Assembly (NCBI GenBank): GCA_017451505.1
Contig: JAFTOF010000025.1
Span: 1-53,685, forward strand
Direction: 5' to 3'
Length of the DNA: 53,685 nucleotides
Origin: Clostridia bacterium
GTDB taxonomy: Bacteria; Bacillota; Clostridia; UMGS1883
Of this stretch, positions 1 to 7,794 are shown one piece after another. A program made the translations under genes and the position numbers. How positions within the stretch are numbered: position 1 is the first letter of the stretch; each line of letters starts with the position of its first letter. The notes under the pieces are model-generated. The model saw only the letters and a list, made by a program, of their open reading frames with translations, was not told where the DNA came from and ran no database searches.

Positions 1-14
1 TAAGCCTTTTTGCT

Positions 15-94
15 ACGAACAAACTTCGCCTCTCGCTGTATACACATACAGCTTCGGGTAACCCAAAGCTTACGCTTTGGCTCAGTTTGTCCGT
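15..94. other. Structured three-way-junction element, possible dispersed repeat
   Basis: Two perfect 7-bp hairpins with 4-nt loops (35-41/46-52 and 63-69/74-80) sit inside a long closing stem (15-17/92-94, 19-25/84-90, one mismatch). The nested fold implies selection on structure. There is no ORF here and no match I can name. It could be a structured RNA, the 3' region of an upstream gene outside the window, or a dispersed palindromic repeat; either strand is possible. Confidence 0.4.
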
Positions 95-123
95 TCTGAA
101 GCATTTTTTCCTATCCCCATATA

Positions 124-164
124 AAAAAGGCGGTGTAAAAACTCGTTTTTTTACACCGCCTTTT
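124..164. terminator. Intrinsic terminator upstream of the GH28 gene
   Basis: A near-perfect A-rich/GC/T-rich inverted repeat with core GGCGGTGTAAAAA and TTTTTACACCGCC, a CTCG loop, and T-runs on the exit side. It ends transcription entering from the left, so the GH28 gene probably needs its own promoter; none is convincing between 165 and 190. Confidence 0.75.
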
Positions 165-207
165 ATACTAAAACTTATACGATAATAAATCTGAAAGGAA
201 GATTGAT

Positions 208-1542
208 TTGTTTAATATACTTGATTACGGTGCAATAAACGATATAAATGTAAACTCAACAAAAGCAGTGCAAAAAGCTATTGACGCCTGCCGTGAAAAC
301 GGAGGGGGAACAGTTTTTGTTCCTGCGGGAAAGTATACAATAGCATCGCTTGTTCTTTGCAGTAATCTGCATTTTGTGTTTGAAGCAGGTGCCTTTTTCT
401 ACGGAAGCAAAAATATAGACGACTTCAATCCCCGTGAAGAGATTGATTATCCTCTTTATCAGGATCCCACTCATTCATATTTTGAGCACAGTATGTTCTT
501 TGCCAACGAGTGTTCAAATGTATCTTTTTCTGGATTTGGCACAATTGACATGCAGGCAGTATGGGAAAATGTTCCCACTCCCGGAGCCACCGACTGGAGC
601 AATTTAAGGGGTGCAAAGATTTTTGCGTTTAAAAAATGCACTGACGTGGTTGTATCCGACCTTACGCTTTTGCATTGTACCGACGTAGCCGTATATTTTG
701 CAGGTTGTGAAAGGGTGAAAGCTACTCGCCTTACTATCGATACAAATATTGATGCCATCAGCCCCGACTGTTGTAAGAACGTGACTATTTCAGACTGCTT
801 TATCCGCAGCGGTGATGATGCAATCGTTCTTAAAAGCTCCTATGTTCTTAATGAAAAGCGTGTTTGCGAAAACGTTACGGTTACAAACTGCAGTGTAACA
901 TCACGTTGTAACGGAATCAAGCTTGGAACGGAATCCAATGGAGGATATAAGAATATCGCAATTACCAACTGTTGTGTTTACAATACATATATGGCAGGAA
1001 TTGCCCTTGAAATTACCGACGGCGGCGACCTTGACGGTGTGGTGGTAAACAATATTACAATGAAAAACGTAGGCACTCCGATTTTTGTGATTTTGTCCGA
1101 CCGCAGGAGAGGACCTGAGGGAACAGAGCTTGGTACACTGAAAAATGTGGTAATCAGTAATGTTACCGCAATCGGCCCTTATGATGAGCCTTGGATTGCT
1201 CCGCACCTTACCACTTTGTGGGACGGGGAGCAGATGTGCGTAACAGAAGTGATTACTTCAACCGTTACAGGTCATGTAGAAAGACCGATTGAAAACATCA
1301 CCCTTTCAAATATCACCCTTTCTGTTCCAGGTGGCGGCACAGAGGAAGACAGAAACATCGTTGTTCCCGAAAAGGAGAAGAACTATCCCGAAAATAACTG
1401 CTACGGAAATATTCTTCCTGCCAGCGGCATTTATTTCAGGCACGTTAAAAATCTTAAAGTATCAAATGTTATCGTGACAACAGAAAAAGCGGACAAGCGT
1501 GACGGCCTTGTGTTTGAAGACGTGGAAAATTTAATTAAATAA
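208..1542 (+). CDS. Glycoside hydrolase family 28 (polygalacturonase-like) protein
   Basis: A 444-residue right-handed parallel beta-helix protein of the pectin-degrading GH28 family. It opens with the typical Pec_lyase-type segment (DYGA, then AIDACRENGGGTVFVPAG). The family's acidic residues are present in order: a NID motif followed by GDDAIVLKS around residues 190-210. The region that normally carries the GHG histidine reads CNGIKLGTES, and the usual RIK motif is not evident, so substrate preference may differ from classical polygalacturonase. No signal peptide is visible, which suggests a cytoplasmic enzyme acting on imported oligosaccharides. The start is TTG, chosen because GAAAGGAAG lies about 7 nt upstream and no ATG is suitably placed. 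trmO follows after 11 nt. Confidence 0.85.
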   Translation: MFNILDYGAINDINVNSTKAVQKAIDACRENGGGTVFVPAGKYTIASLVLCSNLHFVFEAGAFFYGSKNIDDFNPREEIDYPLYQDPTHSYFEHSMFFANECSNVSFSGFGTIDMQAVWENVPTPGATDWSNLRGAKIFAFKKCTDVVVSDLTLLHCTDVAVYFAGCERVKATRLTIDTNIDAISPDCCKNVTISDCFIRSGDDAIVLKSSYVLNEKRVCENVTVTNCSVTSRCNGIKLGTESNGGYKNIAITNCCVYNTYMAGIALEITDGGDLDGVVVNNITMKNVGTPIFVILSDRRRGPEGTELGTLKNVVISNVTAIGPYDEPWIAPHLTTLWDGEQMCVTEVITSTVTGHVERPIENITLSNITLSVPGGGTEEDRNIVVPEKEKNYPENNCYGNILPASGIYFRHVKNLKVSNVIVTTEKADKRDGLVFEDVENLIK

Positions 1543-1553
1543 AAGGAAGAATA

Positions 1554-2216
1554 ATGAAAATTATAGCACATATCAAAACTGACTTTAAAGAAAAGTTCGG
1601 AATACCAAGACAAAGCGGATTAGTGGAGGAAACACAGGGAAAAATTATTTTTGAAAAAGAGTATTGTATTCCCGAAGCCTTCCGCGGACTTGAGGAATTT
1701 TCCCATATATGGATTTTATGGAATTTTTCAAAAACGGAGAGGGAGGATTGGTCACCTACTGTCCGCCCTCCGCTTTTGGGTGGGAATAAACGTATGGGCG
1801 TTTTTGCGACGCGTTCCCCTTTTCGTCCTAATCCCATTGGGCTTTCCTGTGTGAAGCTTGAAAAAATAGAGCAGACAAAGGAGTGCGGCACGGTGCTTTA
1901 CGTGCGTGGAGCAGACCTTATGGACGGTACACCCATATATGATATAAAGCCCTATCTTCCATATGCCGATTCTCACCCCGAAGCGGTGGGAGGATTTACG
2001 GAAAATCTTTCGGAAAGAAAGGTTTCGGTTGTAGTCGAGGATGAAAATTTTTATAAAATTCCAGCACAAAAGCAAATGGAAATTATAAAAATACTTGAGC
2101 ACGACCCCACGCCTTCATACAAGAAGGACAAAGAAACTTATGGAATGAGCTACGGTGGCTATGAAGTGAAGTTCTATATAAAGGACAAAACGCTGCATAT
2201 AACAGCTTTACAATAA
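1554..2216 (+). CDS. trmO: tRNA (N6-threonylcarbamoyladenosine(37)-N6)-methyltransferase TrmO (TsaA/YaeB family)
   Basis: This 220-residue protein carries the TsaA/UPF0066 signature RSPFRPNPIGLS at about residues 85-96, preceded by the conserved IWILW segment and followed by the DGTPIYDIKPYLPYAD block. The family uses S-adenosylmethionine to add the N6-methyl group to t6A37 in threonine tRNAs. Length and domain order match the bacterial proteins, including the C-terminal extension. AAAGGAAG precedes the ATG. It lies 11 nt after the GH28 gene and probably shares its transcript, although the two functions are unrelated. Confidence 0.9.
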   Translation: MKIIAHIKTDFKEKFGIPRQSGLVEETQGKIIFEKEYCIPEAFRGLEEFSHIWILWNFSKTEREDWSPTVRPPLLGGNKRMGVFATRSPFRPNPIGLSCVKLEKIEQTKECGTVLYVRGADLMDGTPIYDIKPYLPYADSHPEAVGGFTENLSERKVSVVVEDENFYKIPAQKQMEIIKILEHDPTPSYKKDKETYGMSYGGYEVKFYIKDKTLHITALQ

Positions 2217-2235
2217 TGCTTGCTTGTGGTATAAT
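2207..2235 (+). promoter_or_regulatory. Promoter for the PQ-loop/hydrolase gene pair
   Basis: TTTACA at 2207-2212, 17 bp, TATAAT at 2230-2235. The -35 element overlaps the last codons of trmO. Confidence 0.6.
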
Positions 2236-2264
2236 GTAGAAAAACAAATTTTGGAGGTAATATT

Positions 2265-2564
2265 ATGGCAGAAATTTTAGAGGTAATTATGATTGTGAGC
2301 TTTGGATTTTCATGGCCACTTAACGTAATAAAATCATATAAAGCCCGTACGACAAAAGGGAAGAGCCTTGCATTTTTGCTTCTCATATTCTTTGGATACA
2401 TAGCAGGAATAGCATCAAAGTTTGTGAATGAAAGCTATATGGCAAGCATTTCTGAAAAATGGTACGTTCTTTTCTTCTATGTACTTAATTTTATTATGGT
2501 TGGTGCAGACCTTATCATGTACATAAGAAACAGAAAGCTTGATAAGGAGAACGGTGTATCATGA
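2265..2564 (+). CDS. Small three-helix membrane protein, PQ-loop/SemiSWEET-like
   Basis: A 99-residue protein with three predicted membrane segments (about residues 5-22, 34-52 and 66-85) and a short charged tail. The first helix reads FSWPLNVIKSYKART, resembling the proline-plus-lysine signature of PQ-loop and SemiSWEET transporters, which work as dimers of three-helix units. GGAGGT precedes the ATG. The next gene's ATG overlaps its stop by 4 bp, so the two are translationally coupled. No substrate can be read from the sequence. Confidence 0.6.
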   Translation: MAEILEVIMIVSFGFSWPLNVIKSYKARTTKGKSLAFLLLIFFGYIAGIASKFVNESYMASISEKWYVLFFYVLNFIMVGADLIMYIRNRKLDKENGVS

Positions 2565-3298
2565 GAGTAATTAGCGATATTTGTTACGGAAAAGCAGGTC
2601 ATGTTGAGCAGTACCTTGACTTATATCTTCCGGACTCTGATTCCTTCAAGGTATTTGTGTATATGCACGGTGGCGGAATTGAAGCTGGGGATAAGGCAGG
2701 AAAGGTATCTGTGGTGGGTGAATATGTAGCAAATCACGGCATAGCCTTTGTTTCAATAAACTACAGAATGTATCCGCAGGCAGTGTATCCCGAATTTCTT
2801 CGGGACGGAGCAGAAGCAATAGGCTGGGTATATAAGCATATCGGAGAGTACGGAAATTGTGAGGGCATCTATGTGGGCGGAAGCAGTGCAGGCGGATATA
2901 TGTCCATGATGCTCTGCTTTGACAAAAAATACTTGGCACCCTATAAGCTTCCCGAAGGAATAATCAAGGGATATATACATGATGCAGGTCAGCCTACAAC
3001 GCATTTTAATGTTCTGCGTGAAAGAGGTCTTGACTCACGTCTTGTTATAGTGGACGAAGCGGCACCGCTTTATTATATAGGCAGGGAAAAGGAATATCCG
3101 CCCATGCTCTTTATTGTGTCGGATAACGATATGAAGAATCGTTATGAGCAGACTCAGCTTGTTCTTTCGACAATGAAGCATTTCGGCTATGATGAAAGCA
3201 AGATAGATTATCGCCTGATGCATGGCACTCATTGCCATTATTCAGGAACTCAGGCTTTCGGAGAAATTATTTGTGATTTCATACGCAAATTTTCATAA
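2561..3298 (+). CDS. Alpha/beta hydrolase (HSL/esterase-like)
   Basis: A 245-residue alpha/beta-hydrolase-fold protein. It shows the oxyanion motif HGGG near residue 31, the nucleophile motif GGSSAGGYM near residue 107, a late Asp (SDNDM) and a C-terminal His (THCHYSG), in the order expected for carboxylesterase or BD-FAE/HSL-type hydrolases. There is no signal peptide, so it is likely cytoplasmic, deacylating small esters. Its ATG overlaps the preceding small membrane protein by 4 bp, with AAGGAG 9 nt upstream. Pairing with a putative small-solute transporter suggests uptake and de-esterification of one compound; that link is inference. Confidence 0.8.
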   Translation: MRVISDICYGKAGHVEQYLDLYLPDSDSFKVFVYMHGGGIEAGDKAGKVSVVGEYVANHGIAFVSINYRMYPQAVYPEFLRDGAEAIGWVYKHIGEYGNCEGIYVGGSSAGGYMSMMLCFDKKYLAPYKLPEGIIKGYIHDAGQPTTHFNVLRERGLDSRLVIVDEAAPLYYIGREKEYPPMLFIVSDNDMKNRYEQTQLVLSTMKHFGYDESKIDYRLMHGTHCHYSGTQAFGEIICDFIRKFS

Positions 3299-3307
3299 AT
3301 TTTTATC

Positions 3308-3336
3308 TTGACAAACAAATATAGTTGTGCTATCAT
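3308..3336 (+). promoter_or_regulatory. Promoter of mgtC-like gene
   Basis: Perfect TTGACA at 3308-3313, 17 bp, TATCAT at 3331-3336. Transcription would start near 3343, leaving a leader of about 93 nt. Confidence 0.65.
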
Positions 3337-3357
3337 ATAATGAATACAGAGAATGTG

Positions 3358-3401
3358 AGACGTATTAAAACTTGAGGTGTACTCTATGCTTTAGTGCGTC
3401 T
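3358..3401 (+). promoter_or_regulatory. Structured leader of the mgtC-like gene with a two-codon ORF
   Basis: AGACGTA (3358-3364) pairs with TGCGTCT (3395-3401). Inside the loop, GAGGTG at 3374-3379 precedes ATG CTT TAG at 3386-3394, a Met-Leu-stop mini-ORF with good Shine-Dalgarno spacing. It may be a translation-linked control element, but it could also be chance. It does not resemble the much longer M-box. Confidence 0.35.
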
Positions 3402-3435
3402 TTCATTATTATATAGAATGAAAAGGAGAAGGGAA

Positions 3436-4131
3436 ATGGAAAATTTATTAACAGCGGGAACACAGATAGAGCTTATTTTCAGGTTGCTTTTGGCAGGATT
3501 CTGCGGCGTAATCATCGGTCTTGAGAGAAGAAACCGTTCCAAGGAGGCAGGTATACGTACACATTTTGTCGTTGCCTGTGGTGCGGCTCTTATGATGATT
3601 GTGTCAAAGTACGCATTTTTTGACGTAATTAAAACAGGACTTATACAGGGTGCAGATATTCGTCTTGACCCCTCGAGAATAGCTTCCACCATTGCAAGCG
3701 GTATCGGTTTCCTTGGTGCAGGTATGATTTTCGTACATAGGAATACTATCACGGGTCTTACCACCGCGGCAGGTATATGGGCAACTTCCGGCGTAGGAAT
3801 GGCAATCGGTGCAGGTCTTTACTACATTGGCATATGTGCGGCGATTCTTATCGTTCTGGCACAGATTCTTCTGCATATGAATCTTCAGTGGAAGAAGATG
3901 CCTAAAACAAAAATCCTTGTAATACGTGATGTAAAAGAAGAAAATTATCAGGAAACAATCACAAGCTATTTAAGGGAAAGAAGTATATTTGTCCGCGATG
4001 TGGCAATCGACTACGACAGGGAAAATCAGCTTCGTAAATATACTCTTACGGTAGAGCTTCCCATAGACGCAGTAGAAGAAGATGTAATAACAGACATCGG
4101 ATATAATGTATCTATAAAAACAAGCGTATAA
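3436..4131 (+). CDS. MgtC/SapB family membrane protein
   Basis: A 231-residue protein with the MgtC/SapB hallmarks: FRLLLAGFCGVIIGLERR in the first helix, then AGIRTHFVVACGAALMM, IASGIGFLGAGMIF and the TAAGIWATSGVGMAIGAGLYY helix. Four to five membrane segments fill the first 150 residues, followed by a soluble C-terminal ACT-like domain. Family members are linked to magnesium limitation and, in pathogens, to ATP-synthase modulation; the role here is not known. The ATG at 3436 is preferred over the upstream in-frame ATG at 3394 because AAAAGGAGAAGGG lies just before it. Single-gene unit with its own promoter and terminator. Confidence 0.85.
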   Translation: MENLLTAGTQIELIFRLLLAGFCGVIIGLERRNRSKEAGIRTHFVVACGAALMMIVSKYAFFDVIKTGLIQGADIRLDPSRIASTIASGIGFLGAGMIFVHRNTITGLTTAAGIWATSGVGMAIGAGLYYIGICAAILIVLAQILLHMNLQWKKMPKTKILVIRDVKEENYQETITSYLRERSIFVRDVAIDYDRENQLRKYTLTVELPIDAVEEDVITDIGYNVSIKTSV

Positions 4132-4140
4132 TAAAAAAGG

Positions 4141-4187
4141 GTGAAGGCGGAAAAATCAGACATTTTTCCGCCTTCACTTTTTTATTA
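4141..4187 (+). terminator. Intrinsic terminator after mgtC
   Basis: Perfect 15-bp stem (4141-4155 with 4163-4177, GTGAAGGCGGAAAAA and its complement), 7-nt loop, followed by a T-run. Confidence 0.9.
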
Positions 4188-4197
4188 TACGGAATAC

Positions 4198-4227
4198 TTG
4201 ACAATTATGGAGAATATAATGTAAAAT
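4198..4227 (+). promoter_or_regulatory. Promoter of the PMI-ROK fusion gene
   Basis: Perfect TTGACA at 4198-4203, 18 bp, TAAAAT at 4222-4227. Confidence 0.55.
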
Positions 4228-4258
4228 TACAATATATGACATATGAGGAGTGCAAACT

Positions 4259-6154
4259 ATGAAACCTATAAAATTTAAAGGTGTTTACAAGGATTACATA
4301 TGGGGCGGCAATAAAATGCGTAGTAAATACAGCGTCAAGACAGATATGGATGTTGTAGCTGAAAGCTGGGTGCTGAGCTGCCACAAGGACGGAATGAGTG
4401 TTATTTCAGACGGTGAATACGCAGGTATGGCACTGGATAAATTTATAGAGGAGAACCCCTCTTCTTTAGGTGCGGACTGCAAATGGAATGAGCTTCCCAT
4501 TCTTATTAAATTTATAGATGCTGCCGACAATCTCAGTGTTCAGGTACATCCTGATAATGAGCAGGCTAAGGCATGGGAAAACCAGAACGGAAAAACGGAA
4601 ATGTGGTACGTAATTGAGGCAGATAAAAATGCTAAGATCACATACGGCGTCAAAGAAAATATTACAAGTGAAAAGCTTGGTGAAGCAATAAAGAATAATA
4701 CTGTGGAAAACCTGCTCAATGCAGTTCCCTCCAAAAAGGGCGACGTATTTTTTGTAGAGGCAGGCACAATTCATGCAATCGGTGCAGGAAATCTTATTGC
4801 GGAAATTCAGCAAAATTCCAACGTTACATATAGATTGTACGATTATGACAGGCGTGGTAAGGACGGAAAGCCCCGTGAACTTCATATTGAAAAGGGAGTA
4901 AAATGTTCAAAAACGGAAGTAATTTCCTCCCGAAAGATACCCACATGCAGTGACGGCACACGTATGATAGGAAGCTGTGAGTATTTTCAGGTAAAGGAGC
5001 TTAAATTATCGGGCAGGGAGCATAAGCTTTATTGCAGCGAAAAAAGCTATCAGGCTTTAATTTTCCCTGACTTTGGAGGAACGATTTTCTTTGGAAATGA
5101 AGAAATGAGCGTTTCGGCAGGGGAAGCAGTATTTATCCCTGCAGGGCTTGGCGAATACAGTGTAAAGGCACAGGGAACTCTCCTTATCGCAAGCAATCCG
5201 CCAAGGTATTTCATAGGAATAGACTTGGGCGGTACAAATATTGCAGCGGCAGTTGTAGACGAATACGGTGTGATTTACGGAAGGTCGAAAAGGAAAACTA
5301 ATGCACCCCGTCCCTATAATGAAGTTTTAGACGATATGGCACTGTGTGCAAGGGAAGCCGCAGAGGAAAGCGGAATCAGCTTTGACGACATTGAAAATGT
5401 GGGCATAGGATGTCCCGGTGCTATTGATAAGGAAACCCAAACTATTGAATTTTCTAACAATCTCGGATTTTATAATGTTCCGGCAGTAGAATATATGGAG
5501 AAGGCACTTGGTAAAAAGGTATATATTGAAAACGATGCCAATGCCGCCGCATGGGGTGAGTTCCTTGCAGGAAGCGGCAAAAAGTGTGACAGTATGATTA
5601 TGGTTACATTGGGTACGGGTGTAGGAAGCGGAATCATAATTGACGGGAAGCTCTTTGGCGGTGCTTACGGCAAGGGAGCTGAGCTTGGACATATGTCATT
5701 TATAAAGAACGGAGAGAAGTGCACCTGCGGAAAAAGAGGATGCTTTGAAGCGTATGCTTCGGCAACGGCACTTGTGCGAATGACTAAGAAAGCTATGAAA
5801 GAAAACCCCGACAGTGACATGTGGAGGGTGTGCCGCGGCAAGCTTTCAAACGCTAACGGCAGAACGGCATTTGAAGCAAAGGATACAGTCGCAAAGGGTG
5901 TTGTGAAAGAATATTTAGACAATCTTACGGACGGTATAATCAGCATAGTAAATATATTCCAACCCAATATTGTATGTATTGGCGGCGGTGTCAGCAATGC
6001 AGGGAAGAGAATTCTTGCTCCCATAGCAAAAGGTATAGAAAAATACTCTTTTGCCCGCTTCGGGGCGAAACAGACTGTGGCGGAGCTTGCATCTCTCGGA
6101 AACGACGCAGGAATCATCGGTGCGGCACTGCTTTGGAAAAACGAAACTAACTAA
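4259..6154 (+). CDS. Fused mannose-6-phosphate isomerase (type I) - ROK family sugar kinase
   Basis: A 631-residue two-enzyme fusion. Residues 1 to about 315 are a complete short type I phosphomannose isomerase: zinc-site QVHPD and GTIHAIGAG, a catalytic-region KTEMWYVIEAD, and the YRLYDYDRRG block. Residues from about 316 on are a full ROK kinase: ATP-binding DLGGTN near 322, the IENDANAAAWGE catalytic segment, GHM, and the zinc motif CTCGKRGC near 487-494. There is no linker and no internal ATG at the junction (about 5205), so this is a real fusion, not two overlapping genes. A hexokinase-type ROK activity on mannose or glucose would feed hexose 6-phosphate directly into the isomerase reaction. 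The ATG at 4259 has GAGGAG 8 nt upstream; an in-frame GTG at 4250 is disfavoured. Confidence 0.9.
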   Translation: MKPIKFKGVYKDYIWGGNKMRSKYSVKTDMDVVAESWVLSCHKDGMSVISDGEYAGMALDKFIEENPSSLGADCKWNELPILIKFIDAADNLSVQVHPDNEQAKAWENQNGKTEMWYVIEADKNAKITYGVKENITSEKLGEAIKNNTVENLLNAVPSKKGDVFFVEAGTIHAIGAGNLIAEIQQNSNVTYRLYDYDRRGKDGKPRELHIEKGVKCSKTEVISSRKIPTCSDGTRMIGSCEYFQVKELKLSGREHKLYCSEKSYQALIFPDFGGTIFFGNEEMSVSAGEAVFIPAGLGEYSVKAQGTLLIASNPPRYFIGIDLGGTNIAAAVVDEYGVIYGRSKRKTNAPRPYNEVLDDMALCAREAAEESGISFDDIENVGIGCPGAIDKETQTIEFSNNLGFYNVPAVEYMEKALGKKVYIENDANAAAWGEFLAGSGKKCDSMIMVTLGTGVGSGIIIDGKLFGGAYGKGAELGHMSFIKNGEKCTCGKRGCFEAYASATALVRMTKKAMKENPDSDMWRVCRGKLSNANGRTAFEAKDTVAKGVVKEYLDNLTDGIISIVNIFQPNIVCIGGGVSNAGKRILAPIAKGIEKYSFARFGAKQTVAELASLGNDAGIIGAALLWKNETN

Positions 6155-6164
6155 ATAAAAAAGT

Positions 6165-6205
6165 GAATCCCTTGACAATTAGGTCAAGGGATTCGTTTTT
6201 TTTTT
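6165..6205. terminator. Terminator between convergent PMI-ROK and DUF4364 genes
   Basis: GAATCCCTTGAC pairs perfectly with GTCAAGGGATTC (6165-6176/6183-6194), followed by a long T-run on the + strand. It mainly serves the + strand gene. Confidence 0.9.
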
Positions 6206-6242
6206 CTTTAGTTGGAGTTAAAAAATTATAATTTCATCAGTC

Positions 6243-6773
6243 TTAAATGTTCTTTGTAAGTATTGCGAGAAATTCGCTGTAAAGTGTCTGCGGATCATTT
6301 TTAAATGCGGCACATATTTTCTTTGCCATAAGCTCATCACCTACGGCAAGGGTAACGCTCAGCATATCGTAATGCCCCTCGGAAATTCCTAAGCTGACAC
6401 TGTACTCAATATCATTTACTTTTTTATACTCCGCTTTTACGCTGAGAGCATTTTTTAAATCCTTAATTTTAATTTTTATTGTTCTTAAAAGCCTTTCGCG
6501 GACGGTTTTAGGAATCCTGTCCGAAAAGAAACTAAGTGCCTGCGAGCCTTTTTCCGTCAAAGTGTAAAACTTATCTGTGTCCTCCGTGTAATATGTCACA
6601 AATTCCTCGCTTTCAAGCTCCGATATTTGCTCTTGAAGGTCAAAATAGTTTACAAATGGCTCCAGTGCCAAAGTATCCACAATAAAGGAATTGGGAACAG
6701 GCATCTTAAAGTTATTAATTATAAAAAGTGCAATAAGCTTTACATCTATTTTATCGTCAAAACAGTAGTCCAA
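6243..6773 (-). CDS. DUF4364 family protein, winged-helix-like
   Basis: A 176-residue protein recognised as DUF4364, a family common in Clostridia. The N-terminal half (about 1-85) reads like a winged-helix DNA-binding domain: LIALFIINNFKMPVPNSFIVDTL, then FDLQEQISELESEEFVTYY and a wing with YTLTEKG. The C-terminal half is an alpha/beta domain of unknown role. The start is TTG, supported by GGAGG 7 nt upstream. It lies 13 nt after the ECF S-component gene on the same strand, so it may be co-transcribed and could regulate that transporter; that is inference. Confidence 0.8.
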   Translation of the reverse strand: MDYCFDDKIDVKLIALFIINNFKMPVPNSFIVDTLALEPFVNYFDLQEQISELESEEFVTYYTEDTDKFYTLTEKGSQALSFFSDRIPKTVRERLLRTIKIKIKDLKNALSVKAEYKKVNDIEYSVSLGISEGHYDMLSVTLAVGDELMAKKICAAFKNDPQTLYSEFLAILTKNI

Positions 6774-6786
6774 GAGAAATCCTCCA

Positions 6787-7689
6787 TTACATAATGTCTT
6801 CCGAAGGCATATTCTGTATCATTTCTTCTTCAAGATTTATGAGGTTGCCCTCCTCGTCAATTATAAGTGCACCCTGCTGTTCGTTAGCGGGGAATGCCTT
6901 TGCAACAATAAAGTTGATTACAGCCAGAGCAATGAAGACAATTATGGTTTCAAATATTAAGCTTACGGTGAATACGCTTAAAACTTCAGCTATGGAGTTA
7001 AGCTTTTCCCCCGATTTTGAATAGTGCATTATAAAGTCAATGATGGGGTAGCCAATAAAAATCTTATGTATAACCGCCATCAGGAAAATATTTACGAATA
7101 CTGAAATTACGAAACGTGTCATAAACACTTTTACAAGCAAGTCCGAGAAAAATCCGCGGAAGCGTGTGCCAAACCATACAGCCTTGTGTCTGTAAAGAAT
7201 CCACCCGTGAAGAAATCCTGCAACGACGGAAGCTATAATATATCCCACATACACAGACATGTTTTCAACAATCATTCTGATTATTGTACATAGAGAGAAA
7301 CCAATACAACAAACAACAGGGCCATAGAAGAATCCCAGCAGTGCGTTTACAATAACGTCAAGGTTCGTGGTTATATACTGAATAACCTTTTTCGCACCGC
7401 GGAAAGAAAACGCAATCATGCCTGCCTGTCCTGCTGTAAGCAGTATGTATACTCCGATAAGACCGATAAGCACAATAATAGTAGAAGGTGCTCGAAGATG
7501 GTTTAAGGAGCTAACAAGCATCATTTTGCTTCTCGCAAAATAATCCTGAAGCGATGCGTGGCATCTGTCCAAAAAGCCCATACTTTCTGACGGGCCGGAG
7601 ACATACTCCGAGCCATCCTCTGCTATAAAAAACCTTGAGTTAGCCATTTCCTCATTAAAATACATATTTTGTTCTTGTTTTTTACTCAT
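6787..7689 (-). CDS. ECF transporter S component, FolT-like, with N-terminal cytoplasmic extension
   Basis: About 300 residues. A hydrophilic N-terminal region of roughly 70 residues precedes an integral membrane domain of about six helices. The core carries S-component features: NALLGFFYGPVVCCIG, the VGYIIASVVAGFLHGWILYRHK segment, and the RFVISVFVNIFLMAVIH helix, all arranged as in folate-type (FolT) S components. These bind a vitamin and pair with a shared EcfT-EcfA module, none of which is in this window. The N-terminal extension is longer than usual, and substrate assignment is tentative. The ATG at 7689 is preferred: GGAGGG sits directly before it, while the in-frame ATG at 7701 lacks a site. 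Confidence 0.7.
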   Translation of the reverse strand: MSKKQEQNMYFNEEMANSRFFIAEDGSEYVSGPSESMGFLDRCHASLQDYFARSKMMLVSSLNHLRAPSTIIVLIGLIGVYILLTAGQAGMIAFSFRGAKKVIQYITTNLDVIVNALLGFFYGPVVCCIGFSLCTIIRMIVENMSVYVGYIIASVVAGFLHGWILYRHKAVWFGTRFRGFFSDLLVKVFMTRFVISVFVNIFLMAVIHKIFIGYPIIDFIMHYSKSGEKLNSIAEVLSVFTVSLIFETIIVFIALAVINFIVAKAFPANEQQGALIIDEEGNLINLEEEMIQNMPSEDIM

Positions 7690-7703
7690 GGTACCCTCCA
7701 TCT

Positions 7704-7720
7704 GCCGTAGATGCTACGGC
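7704..7720 (-). other. Hairpin just upstream of the S-component ribosome site
   Basis: GCCGTAG and CTACGGC form a perfect 7-bp stem with a 3-nt loop, about 5 nt from the GGAGGG site in the transcript. It may tune translation. It does not resemble a tetrahydrofolate riboswitch, being far too short. Confidence 0.4.
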
Positions 7721-7749
7721 ATAAATTTTAGTGCACAACAGATAATTAT

Positions 7750-7778
7750 ATTATAAAACATTTACACTTTTATTTCAA
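7750..7778 (-). promoter_or_regulatory. Promoter of the ECF S-component/DUF4364 unit
   Basis: Minus strand TTGAAA (7773-7778), 17 bp, perfect TATAAT (7750-7755). Confidence 0.7.
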
Positions 7779-7794
7779 TAGAATATTTGAAAAA

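Noticed and set aside
3343-3435. Magnesium M-box riboswitch before mgtC
   Set aside because: The leader is too short and lacks the multi-helix core; only a small stem-loop is present.
7702-7749. Tetrahydrofolate riboswitch upstream of the FolT-like gene
   Set aside because: The leader is about 40 nt, with a single 7-bp hairpin; a THF riboswitch needs roughly 90 nt and two binding sites.
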